DNA of 64,000 bases from Mycobacterium lepraemurium (GCA_002291465.1 CP021238.1:1736001-1800000); one strand, 5' to 3'. Counted from the stretch's first letter, positions 53,272-63,209 are shown. Translations and numbers: made by a program. The notes: generated by a model not told the origin, from the sequence alone.

Positions 53272-53688
53272 ATGGCAAGAACACGAGCACAGGGAGCCGG
53301 GCTGGCGATGGGAGCCGCCGGAATAATGTTGGGGGTGGCCGTGTTCGGTGGGCCGGTGCTGTCGGCGCCACCAGCAGCGGCGGCGTGCAGTCTGACTCCC
53401 GCCGACGACCAGTACATCAACCTGTTGGCGCAGAACAAAATGGTTCACAATGCTGACTTCAGCGACTGCCACGAGGCCGCCGAGGGGCGGTGGTTCGCCG
53501 ATCAGGTCCGGTCGAATCCCAATCCGTACGGAAAGGCGAAGGAGTTAGTGAACATGGTCACCAACACGACGCCGTTGTCCCCGGACCAGGCCGAATGGGA
53601 GGTCGTGTCGGCGATCTATGTCTACGCGCCCGACCTGATCCCCAAGATCAAGGCTCAGGCCGGGCAGCAGGCGCCGCCGGCGGCCTAA
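53272..53688 (+). CDS. Exported DUF732 protein, copy 2
   Basis: A 138-residue paralogue of the preceding gene, from ATG 53272 with TGGAGAA upstream. The signal peptide (GLAMGAAGIMLGVAVFG) ends near PAAAAC. The mature part is nearly identical to copy 1 (DDQYINLLAQNKMVHNADFS, EGRWFADQVRSNPNPYG, YVYAPDLIPKIKAQ), while the signal peptides differ. This points to a tandem duplication with the mature domain kept similar by selection or gene conversion. Confidence 0.85.
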   Translation: MARTRAQGAGLAMGAAGIMLGVAVFGGPVLSAPPAAAACSLTPADDQYINLLAQNKMVHNADFSDCHEAAEGRWFADQVRSNPNPYGKAKELVNMVTNTTPLSPDQAEWEVVSAIYVYAPDLIPKIKAQAGQQAPPAA

Positions 53689-53770
53689 TCGCCGGCGCTG
53701 CCCCGGCTGGGCTGGCCACGCGACGCCGAGTTCGGGCTTGGGCTACCGTTTCCTACGGAGCAATCACGTC

Positions 53771-53844
53771 GGGGCGGTAGCTCAGTTGGTTAGAGCCGCG
53801 GACTCATAATCCGTTGGTCGCGGGTTCGAGCCCCGCCCGCCCCA
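53771..53844 (+). tRNA. tRNA with CAU anticodon (tRNA-Met; Ile2 not excluded)
   Basis: A 74-base cloverleaf. The 7-bp acceptor is GGGGCGG/CCGCCCC with discriminator A at 53844. The D arm is GCTC..GAGC, the anticodon loop CTCATAA gives CAU, and the T arm is GCGGG TTCGAGC CCCGC. CCA is not fully encoded. The CAU anticodon fits elongator tRNA-Met, or tRNA-Ile if lysidine-modified. The prophage-like block starts right after it, as often happens at tRNA 3' ends. Confidence 0.95.
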
Positions 53845-53972
53845 CCGTATTTGCCCAGCTAGAAGGTCTCCTGACGCATAAGACGCTCTCGGTGTCCGCC
53901 CTCGCCCCGGTGTCACCCCGGCGACTGGCGCGGCGGTGGCGATATGTTGCAAAGCTCTGAGATGCTCGGATC

Positions 53973-54847
53973 GTGGCAGCGACCGTTCCTCCGTACACCG
54001 ACATGCTCTGGCCGACGCTCCAGGCTGCAATCGCCCTGGGCGGGTCGGCCTCCATCGCCGAGTTAGACGCTGCGGTGATCGACCGCGAGCAGTTCTCCGA
54101 GAACCAACAAGCCGTCCTCCACGGAGACGGGCCGCAGACCGAGATCCAATACCGGCTCGCCTGGGCGCGGACCTACCTCAAAGGGATGGGCCTGCTCACC
54201 AACAGCAAGCGCGGAGTGTGGACGGTGACGGAGGCCGGACAGGCCGCGACCCAAGAGCAGATCGACCCACTGCACCAGCAGTTCGTCACTTCCTACAACA
54301 AGGAGAAGCGCGCGGCGAAGTCCGACGTGGCCAGTGAGCTGGACCAGGTAGAGGCGGAAGCCGAAGCTGACTGGAAGGACGCCCTGTTGGAGACCCTGCT
54401 CAAGATGTCACCGACCGCGTTCGAGCGGCTAGCGCAGCGGCTGTTGCGGGAATCCGGATTCAGCAGTGCGGTTGTCACCGGTAGAACGGATGACGGTGGC
54501 ATCGATGGCCCTTGGCGTTTACCAGATTTCACTCTTGAGCTTCCCGGTGTTCTCCCAGTGCAAGCGCTACAAGGGCAGCGTGGGCAGTTCGGCCGTGCGG
54601 GACTTCCGTGGAGCGATGGCTGGTCGCGGTGAGAAGAGGCTACTGATCACGACCGGTACGTTCACGAACGACGCTCGCGCGGAGGCCAAGCGCGATGGCG
54701 CGCCGCCCGCCCATCGACCTCATCGATGGCGACCGCTTGTGCGACTTGTTGAAGGACAACGCCATCGGTGTCACCACCACCGAGCGCATCGTGGAGGACG
54801 TCAAGGTGGAGGCGGACTGCTTCCTGCCCCTAGAGCCCAAGGTGTGA
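53973..54847 (+). pseudogene. mrr: Mrr-type restriction endonuclease, two frameshifts
   Basis: GTG 53973 encodes an N-terminal Mrr winged helix (YRLAWARTYLKGMGLLTNSK). The catalytic domain follows, FERLAQRLLRESGFSSAVVT then GRTDDGGIDG, where the Asp of the PD-(D/E)xK fold lies. Near 54510 the frame shifts; the Gln-x-Lys motif appears in another frame as QCKRYKGSVGSSAVRDFRGA. After RAEAKRDGAPP, near 54700, it shifts again to IDLIDGDRLCDLLKDNAIGV, with a stop at 54847. The family cuts DNA carrying foreign methylation. The intact protein would be about 290 residues. Confidence 0.82.
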
Positions 54848-55007
54848 CAGCCGGGCACATCCGCCTCATGGGTCACTCTGGTCACAGCGGGTGAAGTATT
54901 CAAGCAGACGGCGATCCGAACCTTGGGACGCGCCCCGGTGTGTTGCGGCCCGCTTATGTCGGTGTACGGCCATACCATGACAGCGACGATTCGAACATAC
55001 GGACGGT

Positions 55008-55931
55008 GTGTGCCTTCTGCTCGCGCCGGGGAAGCACGACGAGCATGACGATGACCGACGAGACAGAAGATCATCGAGACAGAAGATCATATGGTCCCAC
55101 TGGAGGCTGGACGAAGCCGAGGTTGCCGCCTTCACGGCGCTGCGGGAGGACATACCACAGCACCTGGCGAAGTCGCTGTGGTTGTGGGTCCGGGAAGCGA
55201 TTACGATCCCCGGCGACCGTTACACGTCAGCAGGGCTCGATCAGGAGCTGGTACGACAATTTGAGCGCGTCCTACAGGTTCCAGTTCAGTGGCTGTACAA
55301 CAGGACCGATGTTATCTGGGCTATCCAGCAGGCATACCGTGACCGACCGATCCGTGACACCTGGCGGCTCGTCAACTGGTTGCTGGGATATGGCCACGCC
55401 CACGGCGGGACGTTGAAAACGTATCTGCTCCAATCTGGTTCCGCCTACACCGTCGAAGCGGTCGACAAGGGCAGGTGTTACCTCGTCAAGCGGGTACCCG
55501 AAGGCGTACAGGACGCTACTACCGCTGCCTTCAAACAGCCACACGCGGGCAAGCGCTTGGCGAAGGCATGGGAAGCGGCGTTCGGCATCAATCCAGACCC
55601 CACAAAGGGGTACTCGCTTGCGGTCAAAGCTGTTGAGGACGCGGCGATTCCGGTGGTGTGCCCGAACGACAGCAGTGCCACCTTGTGCAGGGCCATCGGC
55701 CAAGTGAGAGCCGGAACTTGGAAGCTCCCGCATTTACGCGAGGACCCGAACGTGACGACGCACGACGTCCTGGTCGGGATGATGCAGACGCTCTGGGTGG
55801 GTCAGCATGACCGTCACGGTGGACCGTCATCGGTAGGCGTACCCGCTGTCACCCCCGATGAAGCCGAGTCGGCGGTGATCCTCGCCGTTGCGTTAGTCGG
55901 GTGGTTCGAGACGGATAAAGTGCAGCCCTAG
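55008..55931 (+). CDS. Hypothetical protein, possibly abortive-infection related; start uncertain
   Basis: A frame of up to 307 residues. From about residue 28 it reads IWSHWRLDEAEVAAFTALRE and appears protein-like to the end. The C-terminal half (HAGKRLAKAWEAAFGINPDP, SLAVKAVEDAAIPVVCPNDS, LWVGQHDRHGGPSSVGVP) resembles Abi-C/HEPN-like C-terminal domains of phage-defence or lysogeny proteins; this is weak recognition. The first 27 residues are low-complexity and include a 16-base tandem duplication (55060-55091) that probably displaced the native start. Its stop overlaps the end of the minus-strand gene at 55928. Confidence 0.55.
   Translation: MCLLLAPGKHDEHDDDRRDRRSSRQKIIWSHWRLDEAEVAAFTALREDIPQHLAKSLWLWVREAITIPGDRYTSAGLDQELVRQFERVLQVPVQWLYNRTDVIWAIQQAYRDRPIRDTWRLVNWLLGYGHAHGGTLKTYLLQSGSAYTVEAVDKGRCYLVKRVPEGVQDATTAAFKQPHAGKRLAKAWEAAFGINPDPTKGYSLAVKAVEDAAIPVVCPNDSSATLCRAIGQVRAGTWKLPHLREDPNVTTHDVLVGMMQTLWVGQHDRHGGPSSVGVPAVTPDEAESAVILAVALVGWFETDKVQP
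55060..55091 (+). repeat. 16-bp tandem duplication
   Basis: GAGACAGAAGATCATC at 55060-55075 is followed directly by a copy at 55076-55091 that differs only in the last base. Sixteen is not a multiple of three, so the duplication changes frame in the 5' part of the hypothetical gene. Confidence 0.75.
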
Positions 55932-56059
55932 CGTCCGCGCTTACCTGGCGTCGCCTTGCCGCGCTTCGCTGCGGCGCGACCGACTTTCGTGTTCTTGTTC
56001 TTGGTCCGCGCGTGGTGGGCGAACTTCGCTCGGGCGGCGGCTTGCTTCTTGGTCGCCAT
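55928..56059 (-). CDS. Small basic protein (43 residues)
   Basis: ATG 56059, with AGAGGAAC upstream, encodes MATKKQAAARAKFAHHARTK and ends GKATPGKRGR. About a third of residues are Lys or Arg. Such short basic proteins occur in phages and islands and may bind nucleic acid. It is on the same strand as the capsid gene. Confidence 0.6.
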   Translation of the reverse strand: MATKKQAAARAKFAHHARTKNKNTKVGRAAAKRGKATPGKRGR

Positions 56060-56212
56060 CGTTGTTCCTCTCACTTGGGGGCGGGCAGCCGGTCGCGTGC
56101 GGTCACCGGATGGCAGTACGGCTCACGGACCCGCCCGGGCCGACTCGGGGTGCGCCGCTCGTGGGCGCTCGTTTGGACGTAGCGACATGCGCGGGGCCAT
56201 CCTTGGACCGAC

Positions 56213-56518
56213 CTACCGGGCGACCTGCTCGCCGGGGTAGCCGCGTGCCTCGCCGCGCGGTCGGCGGTGCTGCCGGGGCCGACCGATGCCGCTCGCCGGT
56301 GGATCCACGCGTGGCGACCGGGGCATGTACACGCCGCCCTCGGACGGTGGCCGGCTGTTGAGGTGCGGGGCGACCGGCCCCGGCCCCCAGGAAAGCTCTG
56401 TGCTTTGGTCGTCGGTCTGTTCGCGGGCGAGTAGGTGCGGGTCGGCGGCCCGCCGCTCGGGTGGGGCAGGTGGCGGCGGGTCGCGCCAGGGCTCGGGCGC
56501 GCGTGTGTACTCGGCCAT
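56213..56518 (-). CDS. Proline-rich hypothetical protein downstream of the capsid gene
   Basis: A 101-residue frame whose ATG (56518) lies three bases after the capsid stop, suggesting coupling. It begins MAEYTRAPEPWRDPPPPAPP and is rich in Pro and Arg throughout. No family is recognised; it may itself be truncated or frameshifted. The interval 56060-56212 shows no convincing gene. Confidence 0.4.
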   Translation of the reverse strand: MAEYTRAPEPWRDPPPPAPPERRAADPHLLAREQTDDQSTELSWGPGPVAPHLNSRPPSEGGVYMPRSPRVDPPASGIGRPRQHRRPRGEARGYPGEQVAR

Positions 56519-56521
56519 CGG

Positions 56522-57630
56522 CTAGGTCGCAATCGTCGGCGGGGTGTAGGTGAGATTGGTCGTGATCTGGGCGAAGACCGCTGCGCCCCGTTGCCGGGTG
56601 CCGACGCCGAACCCGCGAACTTAGAAGCTGTCCTGGATGGGGTACGGGCCGTTGCCGGGGATATGCCTAAGCCCGCGATATTGAGGTGCAACGTGCTCGC
56701 GGAAGCCGACCGGGTTGGCCGTGTCGTTCGGGCCACCGGTCGCGACCACGACCGCGTAGCCCTTCGGGATTTAGTTCGACTTGATGACGAGGGTGTTGTT
56801 GTAGGAGCCCCACACCTGCAAGCCGTTGTACTCGGCGTTGGGGATCGGACCATGCACGGTCTCTTGGAGATCCAGGCCGGCATGAGGGCGCTGGGGATGA
56901 AGTCGTACGTGGGAAGTGGCGCGCCGGTGCGGTATTCGACCCCCGCCTTCCACGCGGAGATGGCTGATGCGTCGGAGTCAAGCGGGTTAACGATGAGCAC
57001 GAGCTGCGATCCGTTCGCCAACCCGTACCCGTGCTCGGTCACATGATGGATCATGTTCTCGACATCGAGCGCATCGAGGACTGTTGAGCACGTGGTCAGG
57101 TAGTGCTCGTGGTCCCCGGCGAACGTCTGGCCCAAGTAGGGCGGCGGAACCATGCCATCTGCGTTCCACAGGCCATATGCCGTCCGTCCCCATTTGTTGA
57201 GTTCTGTCGCGGGGTCGAGCAGTCGGCGCAGTACCGTCCCGGTCGTGAGCTTGTTGTCAGCCTCAAACACGCGGGTAATGCTGGCACGTACTTGCTCGGA
57301 GGTGGCTTCCCGCAGAAACTTCTACGTGAACGCGGTCCGCAAGTCGTAGTCGCGGAACGTGTAGCCGAGCTTGAGCACGTCGGCCGGTGGCCGAACCGCC
57401 TGCGGGATACCAAACTCCGTGGCTTCCTCGAAGCTATCCGACGAAATGCTCTGTGCAATGGCGTCCGCGATGTTGACGGTCTTGAACGACAGAATGTCTG
57501 TGACGCTCTTGCGCTCGGTGTTCCAGAGTTCGAGTACCTGCTGAATCTCGTCCCAGATTGCGTTGAGATCCACGCTTTCTGCGAGTTGTGAAACGAGTAT
57601 GTCGCCGTGGACGCTAATCCCCTTGGCCAC
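56522..57630 (-). pseudogene. Phage major capsid protein, three stops and a frameshift
   Basis: ATG 57630 begins MAKGISVHGDILVSQLAESV, then DEIQQVLELWNTERKSVTDI and GYTFRDYDLRTAFT, where TAG at 57322-57324 replaces an expected Trp. The same frame continues KFLREATSEQVRASITRVFE and WNADGMVPPPYLGQTFAGDH to MPAWISK. One base is lost near 56874, and the correct frame resumes ETVHGPIPNAEYNGLQVWGS. In that frame TAA follows VIKSN (56771) and another follows PIQDSF (about 56621), before VRGFGVGTRQRGAAVFAQIT and the natural stop at 56522. The family is the actinophage/prophage-type capsid protein; the call rests on sequence style. Confidence 0.75.
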
Positions 57631-57917
57631 CGTTACCTCCTGTGGTCGTAATCGAGCCCGAAGCTACGCCTGAAAACCATTGCGGCGCTGAGCCAAAGTA
57701 GAGCGGGTGGCGAGTACGCGGCGGTGCGTGTCGGTGCGTAACATAAGTTCGGCGGACCGGGGGCGGTCGGCGGATATACTCGTCGGTAAGACGAATCGCG
57801 GTGCGGCAAGGACGAATACGTGCCGTGCGAGAGACAACCAAATGGCTAGGACACCAATCAAGCATGAACCACCACCGGGCGTGACGCTATCAGCGGTCCC
57901 CACGATCAGAGGCCTCG

Positions 57918-58670
57918 TCACATGATCAGCGGCGACTTGCCGCCGAGCTCGAGCGTCAGCCGCTTGAGGTTGCCGGCGGCCGCTTTGACGATCAGCAGCC
58001 CCACCTCCGTCGACCCGGTGAACCAGATCTTGTCGACGTCGGGGTGCGCGGTCAGCGCCGCCCCGGTGGTCTCGCCGTAGCCGGTGATAACGTTCAGCAC
58101 TCCGCCGGGCAGACCCGCCTCGCGGAAGATTTCTTCCAGCTTTAGTGCGGTCAGCGGCGTCTCCTCCGCGGGCTTGAGCACGGCGCTGCATCCCGCCGCG
58201 AGCGCCGGTGCGACCTTGAGCATCGCGACGAAAAACGGCCCGTTCCAAGGGATTATGAGGCCGACGACGCCGACCGGCTCGAGCTGGGTGAACGTGTGAT
58301 AGGTCTCCCAGGTGCCGAGCAGACCGTCGGAGACCAGGTTGGCCGACTCGCCGTGGATCTTGCCGACCCAGCCCGCGTAGTACTTCAGCATGTCGACCGA
58401 GACCGGGATGATGTGGCCGGCGGCCGTCAGGGTCATCCCGTTGTCCTGGGACTCGAGCGCGGCCAGCTCGTCCTTGCGTTCCTCGAGGATGCGGGCGGCG
58501 CGGAAGAGCACGTTGGCCCGGTGCGACGCGGGCGCCTTGCGCCACGCGCCCGACTCGAAGGTCTCGTGCGCCCGCGCCACCGTCGCGTCGACGGCGGCCT
58601 GGTCGGAATCGGGGACCTCGGCGATCTGCTCCTCGGTGGACGGGTTGAAGACGGGAATGGTGGTACTCAC
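57918..58670 (-). pseudogene. Aldehyde dehydrogenase, truncated at the island boundary
   Basis: ATG 58670 begins MSTTIPVFNPSTEEQIAEVP. The NAD-binding half is complete: GVVGLIIPWNGPFFVAMLKV, the Lys in SAVLKPAEETPLTALKLEE, FTGSTEVG and LELGGKSP. After 250 residues (SPLIM) it ends at 57918. The catalytic Cys and C-terminal half of a normal protein of about 480 residues are absent from the window, replaced by island DNA. The product cannot be active. Confidence 0.88.
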
Positions 58671-58877
58671 GGTTCGTCGGGGCCCTTCGTCAGCGGAAAT
58701 CCTGTCGTCGCGCGACAGAGGTTATGCGCTTAACCATCGGGTGTCCAGCACGTGCGGGCGCGCCATGAGCGTGGCATCCGGACGGATCCTGCTGGTCATC
58801 CGCGTGCCGAAAACGGATGCGACAGCCGCGCCCCGGCAGGTGGGGCCCCGCCGCAAAATGGCGGCTAGATTACCCCT

Positions 58878-59792
58878 ATGCGGGTTGTTCGCCTGTTCGG
58901 TGCGGTCCTGACCATCCTCACAGCCGGGCTGCTGTGGGCGACCCCGGCCGGCGCGCAACCGCCGTCCAAGCTCACCGATCACCTCACCGACAGCAGTCGG
59001 GTGCTGACGGATTCGGATCGGGCGGCGGTCAGCTCGGCCATCGACCGGCTGTACCGCGATCGAAACATCCAACTGTGGGTTGTCTACGTCGACAACTTCA
59101 ACAAGTTCAAACCCGACAACTGGGCCGATCGCACCCGCAGTGAAAGCGGCATGGGCAACCGCGACGTGCTGCTGGCCGTGGCCACCAACACCAAGTCGTT
59201 CACGCTCAACCCCCCGCCGCAGCTGCAGAGCCCGACAGCCGACGAGGTGAACAGCCTGCGCACCAACAAGATTGGGCCGGCAGTCAGTGCGAAGAGCTGG
59301 GCCATCGCCGCCATCGCCGCGGCCGACGGTCTGGACACAGCGCCCAGCGTGTCCCACCCCGCGAGCCCGGCCAAACGGGCCTGGCTGCCGATCGCGATCG
59401 CCGTCGCCGCCGTTGTGGTCGTCGTCGCGCTGCTGGTGGTGCTCTATCGGGTGCGCCGTCGCCGGCGCGCCGCTCGCGGAGTCGGCCCCGGCGGCCCGCA
59501 GGATCGTTCGTTGGAGGAGGCGTTGTCGACGGCCGAGGCCAGGTTGCGCCAAATCACCGACTACGTCGCCCGACATCACGACAGCGTCGGCGCCGACGCC
59601 CGCAGCCGCCTCGACGAGGCCACCCGCCACCTGGCGGCCGCGCACGCCAAGCAGGCAAGCAACGACACCGAGGCGATCGCTCATGCCAACCGGGCATCGA
59701 CGTTGGCCGCGGAGGCACAACACCTGGCAAACGACAACGTGTTGGCCGCGCACCGCACGACGCGACGCCGGGGCGCCGCATCCAAGCGATGA
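58878..59792 (+). CDS. Exported TPM-domain membrane protein
   Basis: A 304-residue protein with a signal peptide (VVRLFGAVLTILTAGLLWAT, cleavage after AGA, about residue 26). A TPM domain follows (LTDSSRVLTDSDRAAVSSAI, QLWVVYVDNFNKFKPDNW, MGNRDVLLAVATNTKSFTL). A transmembrane helix (about residues 172-190) and a cytoplasmic coiled-coil tail rich in Ala, Arg and Glu complete it. TPM domains occur in thylakoid phosphatases and in bacterial YgcG-like proteins of uncertain function. The tail is short compared with the much longer Rv2345 type. The frame is open. Confidence 0.8.
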   Translation: MRVVRLFGAVLTILTAGLLWATPAGAQPPSKLTDHLTDSSRVLTDSDRAAVSSAIDRLYRDRNIQLWVVYVDNFNKFKPDNWADRTRSESGMGNRDVLLAVATNTKSFTLNPPPQLQSPTADEVNSLRTNKIGPAVSAKSWAIAAIAAADGLDTAPSVSHPASPAKRAWLPIAIAVAAVVVVVALLVVLYRVRRRRRAARGVGPGGPQDRSLEEALSTAEARLRQITDYVARHHDSVGADARSRLDEATRHLAAAHAKQASNDTEAIAHANRASTLAAEAQHLANDNVLAAHRTTRRRGAASKR

Positions 59793-59863
59793 CCTGAACC
59801 CGTCGAACGTGGAGTTGTTGCGGAAAATCGGCCCCGATCCGCGCAACAACGCCACGTTCGGCG

Positions 59864-61478
59864 TCACGACGAACGGTAACGGGCGCGCAGCAGGCCCAGC
59901 GCCTCGACGGTCTCCTCCGTATCGCGGGTCGCGTCGACCCGCAGCACGGACGCCTGCTCATCGGGGGGAGTGAACGCGGCGCGCAGCTGCGGCCACAGCT
60001 CGATCCGCGCATCCGAGACGACGCCTTGCTCGGTCGCGCGCTGCTTGAGCCGCGCGATCAGGGTGTCGTCGTCCGCGTCGCACAACACGACGTGCAGGTC
60101 GACCCTGAGCCGGTGCGCCAGCTGCCGCAGCTGGGCGCGCTCGCCCGGATTGCCGAACGTCGCGTCGACGACCACGCCGCTGCCGCGGCGCAACCAACGG
60201 GCGGTGTCGCGGCGTAATGCGGCATAGGTGTTGCGCGTCATCGCGGGATCGTAAAGCCCCGAACCGAATTCGTTGCTGCCGCGGCGGGTGGGCGGAATGC
60301 CCGCCATCCTCTTGCGGGCCACGTCCGACGAGAGATGCACCAGCCCGAGCCGGCCGGCGAGCGCCCGCGCCAGCGTCGTCTTGCCGCTGGCCGGCAGCCC
60401 CATGGTGACCACCATCAGCGGACGGGGCAGACCACCCGTGTGTGCCCACGCCAGGTCGAAATACCCGCGCGACTCGGCGATGAGCGCTTGCTGTGCACCG
60501 CCGGGCGCCTTTTCGCTCTGGGTCAGGCGAAGGCTGCGGACCTTGCCGCGCACGTAGGCTCGGTAACACATGTAGAAGTCGAGCAGGCTGGGCAGCTCAT
60601 CGTCGCCGCTGGCGCGGACGTAGGAGTCGACGAACGCCCAGGCCAAATCGCCGCGACCGTGGTACTCGAAATCCATGGCCAGAAACGCCACCTCCGAAGC
60701 CAGGTTGGCGCAGCGATAGCGGGGCGCGAACTGCAGACTGTCGAACAGCACGATCTGACCGTCGGCGATGCAGACACTGGCGGCGTGCAGATCACCGTGA
60801 CCGTCGCGCACGTGCCCCTCGGTCACCCGCCGCTCGAGCAGCCCGGCCTGCTGACGGACGAATTCCTGGACATAGGAACGGATTTCGTCGTTGATCTTGG
60901 GGGAGATGGTGCGCCCGATGAACGGGCCCATCTGGTCGAAATTCTCCTGCCAGTTCGCGATCACGCTGGAAGGGCTGCCGTACGCCTCGATGTCGGGACC
61001 GGTTTCGGCCCGGCCGTGCAGCTTGGTCAGGGTGCGACCGATCCGTCGGGTGAGCCGCGTGTCGACATCGCCGCGGGCCAGCTTGGCCGGCAGCATGCCG
61101 TCTTCGGGCAGCCGCCGCATCCACACGGCCGGCTCGCCCGACCCGGCCTCGCCGCCTACCCGGTAGTGGCCGTCCTGCTCGGTGATTTCGACGACGCCGA
61201 GGTACACCTGCGGGCTGAACCGCCGGTTGAGCCCGCAGTTCCTCGTCACAGTCGGCGCGGCGTTGCTCGATGCTGGTGAAGTCGAGGAAGCCCAGGTTCA
61301 CCGGCTTCTCCAGCTTGTAGGCGTAGGGGCCGGCGAGCACGACCCACGAGCTGTGCGTCTCGTGCAGGCGCAGGTCGTCGGCCGGCGGCTCGTATGCGTC
61401 GGGTTGCAGAAGATCCGCGGCTGTCCGTCGGGTCCGGTGGGGTCGAAGGCGTGCGCCATAGTCTCGCCCCACGAACAC
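59864..61478 (-). pseudogene. Aminoglycoside phosphotransferase-like / P-loop ATPase fusion (Rv2004c-like), frameshifted
   Basis: The N-terminal frame (LHETHSSWVVLAGPYAYKLE, NLGFLDFTSIEQRRADCDEE) and the rest (GLNRRFSPQVYLGVVEITEQ) are separated by one lost base in a G-run near 61240. The kinase-like half has HVRDGHGDLHAASVCIADGQ and IVLFDSLQFAPRYRCANLAS, the phosphotransferase loop. The C-terminal half is an AAA/kinase domain with MGLPASGKTTLARALAGRLG. The N-terminus is unclear: MAHAFDPTGPDG from 61459 is in another frame, so a second shift is possible. The similar gene Rv2004c belongs to the DosR regulon; regulation here is not visible. Confidence 0.78.
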
Positions 61479-61488
61479 TACCCGGCGC

Positions 61489-63134
61489 TCAGACCTCCTC
61501 GACGTCGTCGGCGTAGCGGCCGGGGTTGACCAGCGATGCCAACGCGCCGGTGACCATCATGAGCGCCGCCGCGACGAACACCACCACCAGCCCGGCGTGG
61601 AACGGACCCGAAATCAGCTCGGGGAAAACGATTTGCCGGTCAGCGTCGCGGCATTGACGCCGGGTTGCTGCAGTGCGTGCGACGGTGCGAGCAATTCGGC
61701 GATCGGGTGGTAGCCCAGAAACGCCGCGAACAGGCTGCCCACCGGGGGCAGGGCGGCGTCCTGGGCCACGGCCGCGGACACGCCTTGCTGTTGCAGCCCG
61801 CTGCTCAGCGCGTGCGGCAGCGTGCCGGCCAGGCCGACGACCATCAGCGAGAAGAACACGCCGATCGATAGCGCCGAGCCGGCGTTGAAGAAGGTCGACC
61901 GGACGCCCGAGGCGGCTCCCCGGTCCCGGGGCGGCACGCTCGACATGATCACGGCGGTGTTAGGCGCCGCGAACAGGCCGCCGCCCAGCGCGTTGAGGAA
62001 AATCGGCAGCGCGAACACCCGGTAGTCGAAATTGACCGGAATCATCAGCAACCCGATGAACGTGACGGCCATCAGTAGCATCCCGGCGACGGCGAACGGC
62101 CTCGCACCGAACCGATCCGCCAACCACCACGCGGCCGGCGCCGCGATCAGAAACCCGACCGTCGTCGGCAGCATGTAGATGCCCGCCCACAGCGGCGTCG
62201 ATTCGAAGCGGTAGCCATGCAGCGGCAGCCAGATGCCCTGCAACCAGATGATGAACATGAACTGCAGGCCGCCGCGGCCGCTCGACGACATGAGGTTGGC
62301 CAGGTTGCCCATCCAGAACCCCGGAGAGCGGAACAGTCGGACGTTGACCATCGGCTGCGGTGCGCGTAATTCGATGAGGCAGAACACGACCAGCAGCAAC
62401 AGCCCGAACGCGATCGAGCCCAGCACCCACGGGTTCGTCCAGCCCGTCGGATGGCCACCGTAGGGCGGAATGCCGTAGGTGATGCCGACCAGGACGACGG
62501 TCAATCCCACGCCGAACGTCACGGTGCCGGGCCAGTCCAACGGGCCCGGCGTGCGCACGCCCAGCTCATGCAGCGAGCGCATGCCCCACACCGTGCCCAG
62601 GACGCCGACCGGCACCCCGACCCAGAAGATCGCCCGCCAGTCCCATTCCGACAGCAGCCCCCCGAACAGCAGGCCGAGGAACGAGCCGGCCACCGCGGCG
62701 ACCATGTTGAAGCCCAGTGCCATGCCGCGCTGGTTGCTCGGGAACGCGTCGGTGAGGATGGCGCCGCCGACGCCCTGGATCACGCGCCAGCCGATCAGCC
62801 ACACGGCGCCGCCGGTGAGAGGGAACGGGTCGAACGACAGCGCGATCGCCGCGACGGTGAACACTGCGAAGCCGGCGTTGTAGATGCGCACCCGGCCGAA
62901 CATGTCGCCGAGTCGCCCGACGAACACCACCAGGACCGCGGTGACCACCAGATAGCCCATCAGCATCCACAGCAGATAGCCGATGTCGGCCGGCGCCAGC
63001 GGGTTCAATCCGATGCCGCGGAAGATGGCCGGCAGCGAAATCAACACGATCGACGAGTTGATCATCGCCAGCAGCATGCCCAGGGTTGTGTTGGAGAGGG
63101 CAACCCACTTGTAGCGGGGTGGTCGCGGTCCCAT
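61489..63134 (-). pseudogene. MFS drug exporter (14-helix, EmrB/QacA type), C-terminal frameshift
   Basis: From ATG 63134 (MGPRPPRYKWVALSNTTLGM), chosen because upstream codons from 63284 are low-complexity and include a tandem repeat. Motif A is LVVFVGRLGDMFGRVRIYN and motif C GVGGAILTDAFPSNQRGMAL; about 13-14 helices follow. After ATLTGKSF one base is missing near 61630, so the frame ends SPS at 61614. The alternative frame gives PELISGPFHAGLVVVFVAAA and GRYADDVEEV, ending at 61489. Only the last helix is lost, so residual activity cannot be excluded. Substrate unknown. Confidence 0.78.
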
Positions 63135-63209
63135 CGGAGCCTGCGGACATTGGTTTGCTTGGCGGCCAGCGTCGGGCTCGTCGCGGCAGGGCTGTCGGCC
63201 ATCTATATC

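Larger units (their letters stand above)
53845..57917. mobile_element. Decayed prophage or genomic island beside the tRNA gene
   Basis: Between the tRNA and a truncated aldehyde dehydrogenase lie an Mrr-type endonuclease gene, an Abi-like gene, a small basic protein, a Pro-rich frame and a phage major capsid protein. No chromosomal housekeeping gene interrupts the block. No integrase and no second copy of the tRNA 3' end was found by eye, so the element is incomplete. The block 57631-57917 holds no recognisable gene. Confidence 0.65.

Noticed and set aside
53845..53900. attL-like core after the tRNA
   Set aside because: I looked for a second copy of the tRNA 3' end near 57800-57920 and did not see one, so no attachment sites are annotated.
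56286..57046. Plus-strand frames opposite the capsid pseudogene
   Set aside because: No family resemblance, and they are complementary to coherent capsid-type sequence on the minus strand.
57631..57917. Short frames on both strands (for example MARTPIKHEPPPGVTLSAV on the plus strand)
   Set aside because: No ribosome site, no homologue recognised and the region borders a rearrangement joint; not supportable as a gene.
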